Part shown: positions 1-9,344 of the stretch, in pieces
Position numbering within the stretch: the first letter of the stretch is position 1
Layout of the letters: each line of letters starts with the position of its first letter
Source of the DNA: Sporosarcina sp. HYO08
GTDB taxonomy: Bacteria > Bacillota > Bacilli > Bacillales_A > Planococcaceae
Assembly: GCF_001563475.1 (NCBI RefSeq)
Contig: NZ_LPUT01000012.1
Span: 248,001-312,000, forward strand
Direction: 5' to 3'
DNA: 64,000 nt
Notes under the pieces: generated by a model
The model's input: only the letters and a program-made list of their open reading frames with translations
Told to the model about the DNA's origin: nothing
The model's database searches: none
Made by a program: the position numbers and the translations under genes

Positions 1-1
1 A

Positions 2-1270
2 ACAGTCCAGGTCATTCCGCATATTACGAATGAGATCAAAAATATGATTAAACGTGCAGGGAAAGAAACGAACGCAGATGTCGTCATTACAGAAATCGGC
101 GGCAGTGTCGGAGATATTGAGTCATTGCCGTATCTTGAAGCGATCCGTCAAATGAAAATCGATCTCGGAAAAAGCGACGTCATGTATATCCATAATACGT
201 TAATTCCGTATTTGCATGCGGCGGGTGAAATGAAAACAAAACCTACCCAGCACAGCGTGAAAGAATTGCGAAGCCTTGGCATTCAGCCGAATATAATCGT
301 TGTTCGAAGCGAGTATCCAGTGCCGCAAGATATGAAAGACAAAATAGCGCTTTTCTGTAATATTAAACCAGAAGAAGTGATCGAGGCGCTCGATGCGGAA
401 ACATTATACGAAGTTCCTTTACGTTTGCATGAGCAAAAAATGGACAAGATTGTCGTTGACTTTTTAGAACTAGAAACGAGCGATCCGGATTTAACAGAAA
501 TTAAAGAGCTTGTAGGTCTAGTGAAATCCCTCTCCAAAAAAGTTCGCATTGCCCTCGTCGGGAAATATGTCGAACTTCCCGATGCTTATATTTCAGCAGT
601 TGAAGCGATGCGACATGCGGGCTATGGCTTCGATGCGGATATTGAAATTAAGTGGATTAACTCGGAAGATGTGACAGCAGAAAATGCAGCAGCAATGCTT
701 GAAGGTATGGATGGGATAGTTGTTCCAGGTGGGTTCGGAGATCGTGGTATTGAAGGGAAAATTGAAGCGATTCGCTACGCGCGTGAACGTAAAATCCCAT
801 TCTTCGGCATCAGTCTCGGTTTGCAATTAGCAACGATCGAATTCGCAAGAAATGTTATGGGGATTTCTAAGGCAAACTCAACAGAATTCGATCCCGAGAC
901 GGAAAATGCAATTATTGAAAACCATCCTGAATATAATGGCGATGGAGACATCGGCGTCTTGCGTCTCGGACTCCATCCATGTAAATTGAAAAGCGGTACA
1001 AAAGCAAGTGCTGCATATGGTGAAGAGCTTGTGTACGAACGTCATCGACACCGCTATGAGTTTAATAATGAATACCGCGAGCGATTTGAAGAGGCGGGCA
1101 TGGTCGTTTCTGGCGCAAGTCCAGACGGATTACTCGTTGAAATTATGGAACTCGAGGACCATCCATTTTTCATAGGGGTACAGTTCCATCCAGAATTTGC
1201 TTCACGTCCAACAAAACCACAGCCGCTGTTCCGCGAATTTATCGGTGCAGCCTTGGCGATACAAAATTAA
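2..1270 (+). CDS. pyrG: CTP synthase, 3' part (5' end outside window)
   Basis: This is the C-terminal ~422 residues of CTP synthase, which aminates UTP to CTP using ATP and glutamine or ammonia in the cytoplasm. The frame is open from the first bases of the window, so the start lies upstream. The end of the synthetase domain is followed by the class I glutaminase domain, with its oxyanion-loop segment [10 protein letters not shown] and the catalytic His-Glu in FHPEF near the C-terminus. Oddity: the nucleophile motif, normally GICLGMQ, reads GISLGLQ here. The Cys codon position is AGT (812-814), so glutamine hydrolysis by this copy is doubtful while ammonia-dependent synthesis could remain. 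The gene is followed by a bidirectional terminator and the convergent ywjG, as in B. subtilis. Identity is sure; the active-site change is read directly. Confidence 0.96.
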   Translation, partial: TVQVIPHITNEIKNMIKRAGKETNADVVITEIGGSVGDIESLPYLEAIRQMKIDLGKSDVMYIHNTLIPYLHAAGEMKTKPTQHSVKELRSLGIQPNIIVVRSEYPVPQDMKDKIALFCNIKPEEVIEALDAETLYEVPLRLHEQKMDKIVVDFLELETSDPDLTEIKELVGLVKSLSKKVRIALVGKYVELPDAYISAVEAMRHAGYGFDADIEIKWINSEDVTAENAAAMLEGMDGIVVPGGFGDRGIEGKIEAIRYARERKIPFFGISLGLQLATIEFARNVMGISKANSTEFDPETENAIIENHPEYNGDGDIGVLRLGLHPCKLKSGTKASAAYGEELVYERHRHRYEFNNEYRERFEEAGMVVSGASPDGLLVEIMELEDHPFFIGVQFHPEFASRPTKPQPLFREFIGAALAIQN

Positions 1271-1273
1271 AAT

Positions 1274-1327
1274 AAAAAGGTGCCAGGCAGGGACATCATT
1301 TTGTCCTTGTGCCTGGCACCTTTTTTT
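1274..1327. terminator. bidirectional terminator between pyrG and ywjG
   Basis: Near-perfect hairpin with arms AAAAAGGTGCCAGGCA and TGCCTGGCACCTTTTTT and an inner GGGACA/TGTCC stem. A-run on the left and T-run on the right let it work for both convergent genes. It is one of five hairpins in the window built around a TGCCTGGCA core (others near 19887, 37738, 44893 and 48542). Confidence 0.9.
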
Positions 1328-1841
1328 AGGAGTCCATTAATATCTCATCATAGGCCATCTTCACCGCTTCATAGATAAAAAGAGCAGCGAGTGCATGAGG
1401 CTGAACAATCCTTTCACCATCCACCCCTGGTAATAGCCCTCGCGTCAGGCCGGTAGATAGATAAGTATACGAAAAATCCGCTAGCGCATTTGAATCGTCA
1501 AGCTTTTCCGCAGCCAAAGCCGCAAAAGGGATAAAGTTTTCAGATAGTGAGCGAGCGAGCCTTAAAGCTTTTTCATCTTCTGAGGAACGTGTTAACAGCC
1601 AAACTCGATCCACTTTTTCAATGGGCATGCCATCTTCGTAACGGATCGCGCCTTTAAACGGTTCTATACCTTCTAGTGCTGTCATAACAACAGCTTCAAG
1701 CTCTCCGAAACCAGCAAAAACAACCCGCCCCTCGCCGACCGACGCTTGTGCTAGAAGTCGTGCTGTCTCTCCTATAGCTTCTTCGTTGTTGGATGCAATT
1801 CGTTGAAGGAGCCCTCCTATTTGTGTTGTTAGTATTTTCAA
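1326..1841 (-). CDS. ywjG: DUF2529 family protein YwjG
   Basis: 171-residue protein of unknown biochemical function. It is recognised by its position between pyrG and spo0F, the same as B. subtilis ywjG, and by a SIS-like alternation of small hydrophobic strands (GRVVFAGFGELEAVV, RVWLLTRSSEDEKAL). The start is placed at a TTG (complement of 1841), six bases after a strong GGAGGTG. The in-frame ATG 15 bases upstream overlaps that ribosome-binding site and would give five extra residues. It is transcribed toward pyrG and diverges from spo0F across a ~220-bp intergenic region. Family assignment is fairly safe; no function should be inferred beyond a possible sugar-phosphate-binding fold. Confidence 0.8.
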   Translation of the reverse strand: MKILTTQIGGLLQRIASNNEEAIGETARLLAQASVGEGRVVFAGFGELEAVVMTALEGIEPFKGAIRYEDGMPIEKVDRVWLLTRSSEDEKALRLARSLSENFIPFAALAAEKLDDSNALADFSYTYLSTGLTRGLLPGVDGERIVQPHALAALFIYEAVKMAYDEILMDS

Positions 1842-1972
1842 GAAAACCACCTCCATTTCATTATAAGAATAGGCATACTGGAAAGCAAAGAAGAACTTTT
1901 TGTAGAATACCTACTAAAATAGTACAATTTGTGGTAGAGTTTTACGTAGTTGTAATAGATTGTAGAAAAAAG

Positions 1973-2002
1973 AAGGAATAAGCAGCGTGCTTGTCTAATA
2001 GG
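1973..2002 (+). promoter_or_regulatory. possible sigma-H promoter of spo0F
   Basis: AAGGAATAA followed 12 bases later by TCTAATAGG resembles the sigma-H pattern (AGGAnnn, 11-12 bases, GAAT). The -10 half is a poor match. Two TGTAGAA motifs (near 1900 and 1961) are one base off a Spo0A box. Support is family knowledge that spo0F is sigma-H/Spo0A controlled; treat it as tentative. Confidence 0.28.
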
Positions 2003-2061
2003 GTTTAATGTAAAGGTACTTACAAAGGGGAATATGTGCCAAGGAGAAATGGGGTGGGTTC

Positions 2062-2439
2062 TTGAAAAGTCTATTAATAGTTGATGACCAATCGGGAATC
2101 AGGCTGTTACTTGATGAAGTTTTTCGTCGGGAGGGCTATAAAACAAAGCTTGCTTCGAATGGAATTGAAGCGATTAAATCCGTGGAAGAAGAGGTTCCGG
2201 ACTGTGTGTTGCTTGATATGAAAATGCCCGGTCTCGATGGGATCGAAGTATTAAAAAGATTGAAAAGTGATAGGCCAGAGTTGCCAGTCATTATGATGAC
2301 TGCATACGGGGAAATCGAACTAACAGATGATGCGTTGAAAATTGGTGCGGATAAATATTTTACAAAGCCATTTGATATATACGAAGTTCGAGATGCAGTC
2401 AATGAAATATTTGAAAGCTCACAGAGCAGGCAGTGGTAA
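2062..2439 (+). CDS. spo0F: sporulation phosphorelay response regulator Spo0F
   Basis: Single-domain receiver of 125 residues that carries phosphate from sporulation kinases to Spo0B in the phosphorelay activating Spo0A. All receiver landmarks are visible: the acidic pair Asp8-Asp9, phosphoacceptor Asp52 in LLDMKMPG, Thr80 in MMTAYG and Lys102 in FTKPF. There is no output domain, which fits Spo0F and not a DNA-binding regulator. The TTG start at 2062 lies after AGGAG/GGGTGGG-rich sequence and gives the expected N-terminus MKSLLIVDDQ. Position between ywjG and fbaA matches B. subtilis. Certain by synteny and motifs. Confidence 0.95.
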   Translation: MKSLLIVDDQSGIRLLLDEVFRREGYKTKLASNGIEAIKSVEEEVPDCVLLDMKMPGLDGIEVLKRLKSDRPELPVIMMTAYGEIELTDDALKIGADKYFTKPFDIYEVRDAVNEIFESSQSRQW

Positions 2440-2484
2440 ACACTGTCTGTTTTTGTTATGATAAATGGGGTAAATATCTGGACG

Positions 2485-2506
2485 CAATTACGCCGTGGTG
2501 TAATTG
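2485..2506. repeat. short palindromic repeat (isolated copy)
   Basis: A 10-bp stem CAATTACGCC/GGTGTAATTG with a 2-base loop, preceded by ATCTGGACG. The same unit closes the two larger dispersed repeats at 28009-28259 and 32800-33174. Here it stands alone between spo0F and fbaA, with no T-run, so it is not an ordinary terminator. Confidence 0.7.
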
Positions 2507-2540
2507 AGTAAGAAGCTGAACTTCTGAAGGAGGAATAGCA

Positions 2541-3398
2541 ATGGCACTTGTTTCAATGAAAGAAATGATGATTAAAGGAAAAAAAGAAGGTTATGCAATC
2601 GGACAGTTTAATCTGAATAATCTTGAATATACGCAAGCTATTTTACAAGCTGCACAAGAAGAACAATCTCCAGTAATTTTAGGGGTATCAGAAGGTGCGG
2701 GCCGCTATATGGGTGGTTTTACAACAGTTGTAAACATGGTAAAAGGTTTAATGCACGATTATCAAATTACAGTTCCAGTTGCTATTCACCTTGATCATGG
2801 TTCAAGCTTTGAAAAATGTAAAGAGGCGATTGATGCTGGCTTCACCTCCGTTATGATTGATGCTTCGTCAAAACCGCTTGCCGAAAATATTGAGATAACG
2901 AAGAAAGTTGTCGACTATGCACATCAACACGGTGTGTCCGTAGAAGCTGAATTAGGTGTCGTTGGCGGACAAGAAGATGATGTGATCGCAGACGGTGTTA
3001 TTTATGCAGATCCGGCAGAGTGTAAGGAACTAGTTGAAAGAACAAATATTGATTGCTTAGCGCCAGCGCTCGGTTCGGTCCATGGCCCATATAAAGGTGA
3101 GCCGAACTTAGGATTTAAGGAAATGGAAGAGATTTCTAGCCAATCTGACTTACCTTTAGTACTTCATGGAGGTACAGGTATTCCGCTAAAAGATATTCAA
3201 CGTGCAATTTCTTTAGGGACAGCGAAAATTAACGTTAATACAGAAAACCAAATCGAAGGAACAAAGGCAGTTCGTGCAATACTAGCTGCGGACGAGAATG
3301 TATACGATCCGCGCAAATATTTAGCGCCAATGCGCGATGCGATTAAGCAAGCAGTTATTGGTAAAATGCGCGAATTTGGCAGTTCACAAAAAGCATAA
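2541..3398 (+). CDS. fbaA: class II fructose-bisphosphate aldolase
   Basis: 285-residue zinc-dependent aldolase that interconverts fructose 1,6-bisphosphate with dihydroxyacetone phosphate and glyceraldehyde 3-phosphate in glycolysis and gluconeogenesis. Visible signatures are [11 protein letters not shown] (catalytic Asp and zinc-ligand His), [12 protein letters not shown], the zinc/phosphate segment [16 protein letters not shown], and LHGGTGIP. Length fits the Bacillus FbaA subgroup. The start follows GGAGGAATAGCA. It is its own transcription unit, flanked by a palindromic repeat upstream and a terminator downstream, and neighbours the transaldolase and glpX, so three sugar-phosphate enzymes are clustered. 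Confidence 0.97.
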   Translation: MALVSMKEMMIKGKKEGYAIGQFNLNNLEYTQAILQAAQEEQSPVILGVSEGAGRYMGGFTTVVNMVKGLMHDYQITVPVAIHLDHGSSFEKCKEAIDAGFTSVMIDASSKPLAENIEITKKVVDYAHQHGVSVEAELGVVGGQEDDVIADGVIYADPAECKELVERTNIDCLAPALGSVHGPYKGEPNLGFKEMEEISSQSDLPLVLHGGTGIPLKDIQRAISLGTAKINVNTENQIEGTKAVRAILAADENVYDPRKYLAPMRDAIKQAVIGKMREFGSSQKA

Positions 3399-3425
3399 CA
3401 ATAGGCAATTGAATGAAAAAGTAAA

Positions 3426-3463
3426 GGAGAAACATTCTACAACTAGGATGTTCTCCTCTTTTT
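3426..3463 (+). terminator. terminator after fbaA
   Basis: Arms GGAGAAACATTC and GGATGTTCTCC pair with one bulged A, followed by CTTTTT. Confidence 0.8.
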
Positions 3464-3532
3464 CCATATATATGATATAAAAATGAGGATTTTTAGTTTA
3501 ATTTATTTAGTTCTATTTAGGAGGATTTTGGA

Positions 3533-4180
3533 ATGAAATTTTTTATTGATACAGCAAACTTTGAAGAGATTAAAGAAGCACATAGCTGGGGCATTTTAGC
3601 GGGTGTAACGACAAATCCATCCCTCGTTGCAAAAGAAAATGTACCTTTCCATGACCGTTTACGCGAAATTTGTGCACTTGTTCCAGGTTCGGTAAGTGCA
3701 GAAGTAATTGCTCTTGATGCAGAAGGAATGATCGCAGAAGGACGTGAACTTGCGGCCATTGCACCTAATATTACAGTTAAATTGCCAATGACACCGGAAG
3801 GTCTAAAAGCTTGTTCTGTCTTTGCTGCAGAAGGGATCAAAACAAACGTAACTTTAATCTTCAGTGCGAACCAAGCGCTTCTCGCTGCACGTGCAGGTGC
3901 TACGTATGTTTCTCCATTCCTTGGCAGACTTGATGATATTGGTCAAGATGGCATGTCGCTCATCAGTACAATTGCAGACATCTTTACGATCCACGATATG
4001 AAAACAGAAATTATTGCTGCGTCGATCCGAGGACCTCAACATGTAACAGATGCTGCGCTAAGTGGTGCGCATATTGCAACAACGCCATTTGGTGTGTTGA
4101 AACAGATGTTTAATCATCCACTGACAGATAAAGGGATCGAAGCGTTTTTGAATGACTGGGAAGCAAGGAAAAATAAGTAA
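3533..4180 (+). CDS. tal: small transaldolase (Fsa/TalC-type)
   Basis: 215-residue single-domain member of the small transaldolase / fructose-6-phosphate aldolase subfamily, acting in the non-oxidative pentose phosphate pathway. It starts [13 protein letters not shown], carries the VTTNPSL motif and the Schiff-base Lys in [12 protein letters not shown], and ends with the [19 protein letters not shown] segment typical of the subfamily. RBS GGAGG lies 7 bases before ATG. The B. subtilis counterpart at this locus is ywjH/tal. Transaldolase is the preferred activity over aldolase from synteny; the sequence alone does not settle it. Confidence 0.93.
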   Translation: MKFFIDTANFEEIKEAHSWGILAGVTTNPSLVAKENVPFHDRLREICALVPGSVSAEVIALDAEGMIAEGRELAAIAPNITVKLPMTPEGLKACSVFAAEGIKTNVTLIFSANQALLAARAGATYVSPFLGRLDDIGQDGMSLISTIADIFTIHDMKTEIIAASIRGPQHVTDAALSGAHIATTPFGVLKQMFNHPLTDKGIEAFLNDWEARKNK

Positions 4181-4199
4181 CATGTCAAAGGAGAAGATG

Positions 4200-5477
4200 A
4201 TGGACGTTTACAAAATTAGAGGAGGTAATCGTCTTCAAGGGACGATTAAAGTGAGCGGTGCGAAAAACAGTGCAGTTGCCTTAATTCCAGCTTCAATCCT
4301 CGCTAATTCTCCTGTAACAATTGAGGGATTGCCTGAGATTTCCGATGTTCTGACATTACAGAGTTTATTGGAGGAAATCGGCGGGATAGTAAATTTCCAT
4401 GAAGGAACAATGACGATCGATCCAAGTGAAATGATTGCGATGCCTCTTCCGAATGGTGACGTCAAGAAATTACGGGCGTCTTATTACTTAATGGGTGCAA
4501 TGCTTGGGAAATTTAAAAAAGCCGTCATTGGCTTACCAGGTGGCTGTCATTTAGGGCCTAGACCAATTGACCAACATATTAAAGGCTTTGAAGCACTCGG
4601 TGCAAAAGTAACGAACGAGCATGGTGCCATCTATTTACGGGCAGATGAACTGCGCGGTGCGAAAATTTACTTGGACGTTGTCAGTGTTGGGGCGACAATT
4701 AATATTATGTTGGCGGCCGTCCTTGCAAAAGGTCAGACGATCATTGAAAATGCAGCAAAAGAGCCGGAGATTATTGATGTGGCAACGCTGCTTACGAATA
4801 TGGGCGCAAAAATTAAAGGTGCAGGAACAAACGTCATTCGAATTGACGGTGTCGATGAGCTGCATGGCACTAACCATACAATTATACCTGATCGGATCGA
4901 AGCGGGAACGTTTATGATCATGGCGGCAGTCGCGGGGAATGGCGTAATTATTGACAATGTCATTCCATTCCACGTAGAAGCATTAACTGCCAAGCTCCGA
5001 GAAATGGGCGTTAATGTTGTTGAAGGAGAAGAGCAAATCTATATTCCGAAAACTGACAAGCTTCATGCAGTTGACGTTAAGACACTTGTCTATCCGGGCT
5101 TTCCGACTGATCTGCAGCAGCCTTTCTCGGTCTTATTGACACAAGCTGCCGGCTCTTCAATCATTACCGATACAGTTTATTCTGCTCGATTCAAACAGAT
5201 CGATGAACTTCGGAGAATGAATGCGGATGGGCGAGTGGAAGGACGCTCAGTCATTTTAACAGGACCTACGCCACTGCAAGCCGCAACAGTTCGTGCAACT
5301 GATTTGCGTGCGGGTGCTGCGTTAGTCATTGCTGGTTTAATCGCAGAAGGAGAAACAGAAGTGCAAGAAATTCAACATATCGAACGCGGCTATAGTTCTC
5401 TCATCCAAAAACTGCGCGGCATTGGCGCAGACATCTCCAAAGTACCAGTTCCGGAAAAAGCAGCAGTGAATAAATAA
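4200..5477 (+). CDS. murAB: UDP-N-acetylglucosamine 1-carboxyvinyltransferase, second paralogue
   Basis: 425-residue MurA that transfers enolpyruvate from PEP to UDP-GlcNAc, the first committed step of peptidoglycan synthesis. [12 protein letters not shown] gives the substrate-binding loop, and Cys116 in [15 protein letters not shown] is the PEP/fosfomycin-reactive residue. The start is set at the second ATG of ATGATG because AAAGGAG lies six bases upstream; an in-frame ATG at 4182 sits before that site. It is 20 bases after tal, so co-transcription is possible. A second copy, murAA, is at 28823; two MurA enzymes are normal in low-GC Gram-positives. Locus position matches B. subtilis murAB. 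Confidence 0.95.
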   Translation: MDVYKIRGGNRLQGTIKVSGAKNSAVALIPASILANSPVTIEGLPEISDVLTLQSLLEEIGGIVNFHEGTMTIDPSEMIAMPLPNGDVKKLRASYYLMGAMLGKFKKAVIGLPGGCHLGPRPIDQHIKGFEALGAKVTNEHGAIYLRADELRGAKIYLDVVSVGATINIMLAAVLAKGQTIIENAAKEPEIIDVATLLTNMGAKIKGAGTNVIRIDGVDELHGTNHTIIPDRIEAGTFMIMAAVAGNGVIIDNVIPFHVEALTAKLREMGVNVVEGEEQIYIPKTDKLHAVDVKTLVYPGFPTDLQQPFSVLLTQAAGSSIITDTVYSARFKQIDELRRMNADGRVEGRSVILTGPTPLQAATVRATDLRAGAALVIAGLIAEGETEVQEIQHIERGYSSLIQKLRGIGADISKVPVPEKAAVNK

Positions 5478-5563
5478 TTGATAAACAGTTCTATGCAATT
5501 ATGTTATACTAATGATGAATAGTACAACCTATAATGGTTGAGCCGTAAAAACGGGGGGATAGC

Positions 5564-6529
5564 ATGGAACGCAGTTTATCGATGGAATTAGTTCGCGTGA
5601 CAGAGGCGGCCGCGGTTTCCGCTGCACGCTGGATGGGGCGCGGTTTGAAAAATGAAGCGGATGATGCTGCAACGACAGCAATGCGCACCGTCTTTGACAC
5701 CATTCCAATGCAAGGCACAGTTGTCATTGGGGAAGGTGAAATGGATGAAGCGCCGATGCTTTATATTGGTGAACAGCTCGGATTGGGACAAGGACCTTAC
5801 GTAGATGTGGCTGTTGATCCATTAGAAGGTACGAATATCGTTGCTTCAGGTGGCTGGAATGCCCTAGCAGTCCTTGCGATTGCAGATAAAGGAAATCTTT
5901 TGCATGCGCCTGATATGTATATGAATAAGATAGCAGTAGGCCCGGAAGCGGTAGGTAAAATTGATATAGACGCTTCTATTACGGACAACTTAATTGCGGT
6001 GGCAAAAGCAAAAAACAAAGATATAGGTGATGTGGTCGCAACGATTTTAAATCGTGAGCGTCATGCGCAAATGATTGAAGAAATACGAGCAGCCGGTGCA
6101 CGCATCAAGTTAATTAATGATGGTGATGTTGCGGGAGCCATTAATACGGCTTTTGACGAAACTGGCGTCGACATTCTGTTTGGTTTAGGCGGTGCACCTG
6201 AAGGCGTTATTGCGGCAGTCGGGCTAAAATGTCTCGGCGGTGAAATTCAAGGTCGTCTTGTGCCTTCCAACGAGGCAGAAAAAGTGCGTTGTGAAAAAAT
6301 GGGCATCGACGTTCAAAAGGTGTTGCGAATGGAAGATCTTGTAAAAGGCGATGATGCGATTTTTGCAGCGACCGGAGTAACAGACGGTGAGCTTCTTCGT
6401 GGCGTTCAATTTAAAGGTGCATATAGCGAGACACATTCACTCGTGATGCGCTCCAAGTCAGGAACAATCCGTTTTGTAGAAGGCCGTCACAGCATGAAGA
6501 AAAAACCTTTGCTCGTTATGCAAGACTGA
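5564..6529 (+). CDS. glpX: class II fructose-1,6-bisphosphatase
   Basis: 321-residue GlpX-type phosphatase hydrolysing fructose 1,6-bisphosphate in gluconeogenesis. Metal and substrate motifs are seen: [11 protein letters not shown] and DPLEGTN, followed by GGAPEGV. The ATG follows GGGGGGATAGC. It stands alone between murAB and rho, corresponding to B. subtilis ywjI. A GC-rich hairpin follows. Confident by motifs and length. Confidence 0.95.
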   Translation: MERSLSMELVRVTEAAAVSAARWMGRGLKNEADDAATTAMRTVFDTIPMQGTVVIGEGEMDEAPMLYIGEQLGLGQGPYVDVAVDPLEGTNIVASGGWNALAVLAIADKGNLLHAPDMYMNKIAVGPEAVGKIDIDASITDNLIAVAKAKNKDIGDVVATILNRERHAQMIEEIRAAGARIKLINDGDVAGAINTAFDETGVDILFGLGGAPEGVIAAVGLKCLGGEIQGRLVPSNEAEKVRCEKMGIDVQKVLRMEDLVKGDDAIFAATGVTDGELLRGVQFKGAYSETHSLVMRSKSGTIRFVEGRHSMKKKPLLVMQD

Positions 6530-6538
6530 GTGACCTCC

Positions 6539-6568
6539 ATGCCCGGCGACAGCCGGGCATCCTTCAAT
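6539..6568 (+). terminator. hairpin after glpX
   Basis: Perfect ATGCCCGGC-GACA-GCCGGGCAT stem-loop, followed by a weak T-containing stretch (CCTTCAATTAT). It is likely an inefficient or Rho-independent-like terminator. Confidence 0.65.
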
Positions 6569-6640
6569 TATAAAAAACCTCAATCTAATCAATAAATAAA
6601 GATAAACTATCCATTAATTTAAAAGAGTGGTGCGGAAAAA

Positions 6641-7924
6641 ATGACAACGTTAACAATATCAGCGTTGGAAAATATGACCTTAAAAGAGTTATATGCCCTC
6701 GCTAAACAATACAAAATTGCCTATTATGCAAAATTGACGAAAAAAGAGCTTATTTTCGCAATTTTAAAGTCTAGGGCTGAACAAGAAGGTTACTTCTTTA
6801 TGGAGGGTGTACTAGAAATTATTCAATCCGAGGGGTATGGTTTCCTGCGGCCGATTAATTATTCTCCAAGTTCAGAAGACATTTATATTTCTGCCTCCCA
6901 AATTCGTCGGTTTGACCTTCGTAATGGTGATAAAGTGACAGGAAAAGTACGTCCGCCAAAAGAATCCGAACGTTATTATGGTTTGCTCCATGTGGAGGCT
7001 GTGAACGGGGAAGACCCTGAAGTAGCACGTGAACGTGTACATTTCCCAGCATTAACACCACTTTATCCGGATAGGCATATCCGTCTAGAAACATCCCCAA
7101 ATAAGCTATCTACACGAATTATGGATCTTGTCTCACCGGTTGGGTTCGGACAGCGCGGACTAATCGTAGCACCTCCGAAAGCCGGTAAGACGATGTTGCT
7201 AAAAGAAATTGCGAATTCCATTACGACGAACTACCCAGATACAGAACTCATCGTACTGTTAATAGACGAACGTCCAGAAGAAGTAACTGACATCGAGCGC
7301 TCTGTGAAGGCGGATGTTGTGAGTTCAACGTTTGACGAAGTGCCTGAAAACCATGTGAAAGTTGCTGAGCTTGTGTTAGAGCGGGCAATGCGTTTAATCG
7401 AGCATAAGCGCGATGTCGTCATTTTAATGGATTCCATTACACGTTTAGCACGTGCTTACAACCTTGTGATCCCTCCAAGTGGGCGAACGCTTTCCGGGGG
7501 AATAGACCCAGCTGCATTTCATCGCCCGAAACGCTTTTTTGGAGCTGCCCGAAATTTGGAAGAAGGCGGCAGCCTAACGATTCTTGCGACAGCTTTGATC
7601 GATACAGGATCGCGAATGGATGAAGTCATTTATGAAGAGTTTAAGGGAACAGGAAATATGGAACTGCATTTAGATCGGAACTTAGCGGAGCGACGTATAT
7701 TCCCGGCACTTGATATTCGACGTTCTGGTACACGGAAAGAGGAGTTGCTCATTCCATCCGATCAGTTAGAAAAACTATGGGCCATTCGAAAAACATTTTC
7801 CGATGCGACAGATTTCGCGGAACGCTTTTTAAGGAAGTTGCGCCAAACGAAAACAAACGAAGAGTTTTTCGACAAGCTTAATGAGGAAATGAAAGCACAT
7901 CGCAATGGAAAAGGACTTCTATAA
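6641..7924 (+). CDS. rho: transcription termination factor Rho
   Basis: 427-residue hexameric RNA helicase/ATPase ending transcription at Rho-dependent sites. Order: N-terminal helix bundle ([15 protein letters not shown]), cold-shock-like RNA-binding domain ([22 protein letters not shown]), and a RecA-type ATPase with P-loop [11 protein letters not shown], Walker [11 protein letters not shown] and the Q/R-loop region. Length equals Bacillus Rho without the extra insertions of actinobacterial forms. ATG at 6641 with a weak GTGGTG-type RBS. Gene order glpX-rho-rpmE is conserved with B. subtilis. Confidence 0.97.
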   Translation: MTTLTISALENMTLKELYALAKQYKIAYYAKLTKKELIFAILKSRAEQEGYFFMEGVLEIIQSEGYGFLRPINYSPSSEDIYISASQIRRFDLRNGDKVTGKVRPPKESERYYGLLHVEAVNGEDPEVARERVHFPALTPLYPDRHIRLETSPNKLSTRIMDLVSPVGFGQRGLIVAPPKAGKTMLLKEIANSITTNYPDTELIVLLIDERPEEVTDIERSVKADVVSSTFDEVPENHVKVAELVLERAMRLIEHKRDVVILMDSITRLARAYNLVIPPSGRTLSGGIDPAAFHRPKRFFGAARNLEEGGSLTILATALIDTGSRMDEVIYEEFKGTGNMELHLDRNLAERRIFPALDIRRSGTRKEELLIPSDQLEKLWAIRKTFSDATDFAERFLRKLRQTKTNEEFFDKLNEEMKAHRNGKGLL

Positions 7925-7953
7925 AATCCCATATGTTTATCACTAAAAAATAG

Positions 7954-7982
7954 TTGCATCGAAAAAACAAACTTGCTATAAT
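7954..7982 (+). promoter_or_regulatory. sigma-A promoter upstream of rpmE
   Basis: TTGCAT, 17 bases, TATAAT. The transcript would run ~270 bases before rpmE and pass through the inverted-repeat element at 8057-8214, so that element would be in the rpmE leader. Confidence 0.75.
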
Positions 7983-8056
7983 AATTCAGGTATGTTAAAT
8001 ACGATCTGCTGCATATACGGCTGACGGTTAACGGGTCGTGTAAGGCATCAGTCTTA

Positions 8057-8214
8057 TAATGAGGAGTTCAAAAACGAGGATGAAAAGGATCGAGGAGTAC
8101 TAGGAAGCGAAGTTACGAGCAACGGAGCGTATTTTAATACGTGAGCAGCGGAGTGGCGAGCTGACAACGTAATCCGAAGATCATTTTTACCGGAGTCTTT
8201 TGAACAACCTCTTA
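8057..8214. mobile_element. 158-bp MITE-like inverted-repeat element
   Basis: The ends TAATGAGGAGTTCAAAA and TTTTGAACAACCTCTTA are imperfect inverted repeats. The interior is also a long imperfect palindrome centred on CGTATTTTAATACG (near 8128). It holds no gene. It lies between the rpmE promoter and rpmE and makes up half of the 334-bp gap between rho and rpmE. Non-autonomous element or structured leader RNA are both possible; no transposase is adjacent. Confidence 0.65.
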
Positions 8215-8258
8215 AAAAACTCTGTTCCAGATGGTTCAGGGCGAGAGGAGAGAGATTG

Positions 8259-8480
8259 ATGAAAGCAGGAATTCATCCAGCTTATAAAGTAGCAACTGTC
8301 ACATGTTCATGTGGAAACACATTCGAAACAGGTTCTGTAAAAGAGGACATCCGAGTGGAAGTTTGCTCAGAATGCCATCCATTCTACACTGGACGCCAAA
8401 AATTTGCTGCAGCGGACGGCCGTGTCGACCGCTTCAACAAAAAATATGGTCTCAAAGAAGAAGGCCGCGACGAAGAGTAA
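8259..8480 (+). CDS. rpmE: 50S ribosomal protein L31, zinc (C+) form
   Basis: 73-residue large-subunit protein L31. The four zinc ligands are all present: Cys16, Cys18, Cys36 and Cys39 in CSCG and [10 protein letters not shown]. This is the zinc-containing type that Bacillus-like bacteria replace with a Cys-less paralogue under zinc limitation. ATG 8259 follows GAGAGGAGAGAG; a TTG just upstream is less likely. A terminator follows. Confidence 0.96.
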   Translation: MKAGIHPAYKVATVTCSCGNTFETGSVKEDIRVEVCSECHPFYTGRQKFAAADGRVDRFNKKYGLKEEGRDEE

Positions 8481-8491
8481 TCTTTCGCAAT

Positions 8492-8527
8492 ACCCGTCAG
8501 GTGCAAAGCGCCAGGCGGGTGTTTTTA
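8492..8527 (+). terminator. terminator after rpmE
   Basis: ACCCG...CGGGT stem with inner pairing, followed by GTTTTTATTT. Confidence 0.8.
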
Positions 8528-8618
8528 TTTAAACTACACAACAAATGAAAATAAAACGTTAATGACATGATATAAATACATTTAAAAGAAGTGCTGAAAT
8601 GAAAGAGGGAAGAGTTAT

Positions 8619-9218
8619 ATGTACGTATCAATGCAAGGCGGTTGGATTGAAGTCATTTGTGGCAGCATGTTTTCGGGTAAATCGGAAGAGTTGATCCGTC
8701 GTGTTCGCCGTGCGCAATTTGCAAAGCAGAAAATTGCCGTGTTCAAACCGGAAATAGATGACCGCTTTAGTGAAGAAGCAGTCGTCAGCCATAATGGCAC
8801 AACCGTTATTGCCTATCCGATCGCAGATTCTTCGCATATTGAATCCTTTTTGTCAGATAACTATGACGTCATTGCAATTGATGAAGCTCAATTTTTTGAT
8901 GAGTCAATTGTCGATGTTGTCACAAGACTTGCAGACCGCGGCTTTCGCGTTATTTTGGCAGGGCTCGATCAAGATTTCCGCGGAGAACCATTTGGCCCAA
9001 TGCCCCGCCTCATCGCAATTGCGGAGCATGTAACAAAATTGCAGGCGGTTTGTATGGTTTGTGGTTCGCCCGCAAGCCGCACGCAGCGCCTTATCAATGG
9101 ACAACCTGCGGGATATGATGACCCGATTATTTTAGTAGGCGCGTCAGAGGCTTACGAAGCAAGATGCAGAAAACACCATGAAGTACCTAAAGGTGTTTCC
9201 ATACCAACGACGAATTAA
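8619..9218 (+). CDS. tdk: thymidine kinase
   Basis: 199-residue type II thymidine kinase of nucleoside salvage, phosphorylating thymidine with ATP. P-loop [11 protein letters not shown] near the N-terminus, catalytic Glu in IDEAQFF, and a C-terminal zinc site (CMVCG with CRKHH) are visible. Position after rpmE and before prfA matches B. subtilis. The ATG follows GAGGGAAGAG. A strong terminator follows. Confidence 0.96.
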   Translation: MYVSMQGGWIEVICGSMFSGKSEELIRRVRRAQFAKQKIAVFKPEIDDRFSEEAVVSHNGTTVIAYPIADSSHIESFLSDNYDVIAIDEAQFFDESIVDVVTRLADRGFRVILAGLDQDFRGEPFGPMPRLIAIAEHVTKLQAVCMVCGSPASRTQRLINGQPAGYDDPIILVGASEAYEARCRKHHEVPKGVSIPTTN

Positions 9219-9229
9219 TGCAAACGACA

Positions 9230-9258
9230 AACCCGACCGGTTCACCGGGCGGGTTTTA
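9230..9258 (+). terminator. terminator after tdk
   Basis: AACCCGACCGG-TTCA-CCGGGCGGGTT hairpin with TTT tail. Confidence 0.85.
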
Positions 9259-9280
9259 ATCTTTAACACCAAGGAAAATA

Positions 9281-9310
9281 TTGTATTAATTAATATTTAT
9301 CCCGTACAAT
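9281..9310 (+). promoter_or_regulatory. sigma-A promoter of prfA
   Basis: TTGTAT, 18 bases, TACAAT, ending 34 bases before prfA. It probably drives prfA-prmC and perhaps spoIIR read-through. Confidence 0.6.
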
Positions 9311-9344
9311 AAATGTAAAAACAGTCTGTAGAAGAGGTGGACGC

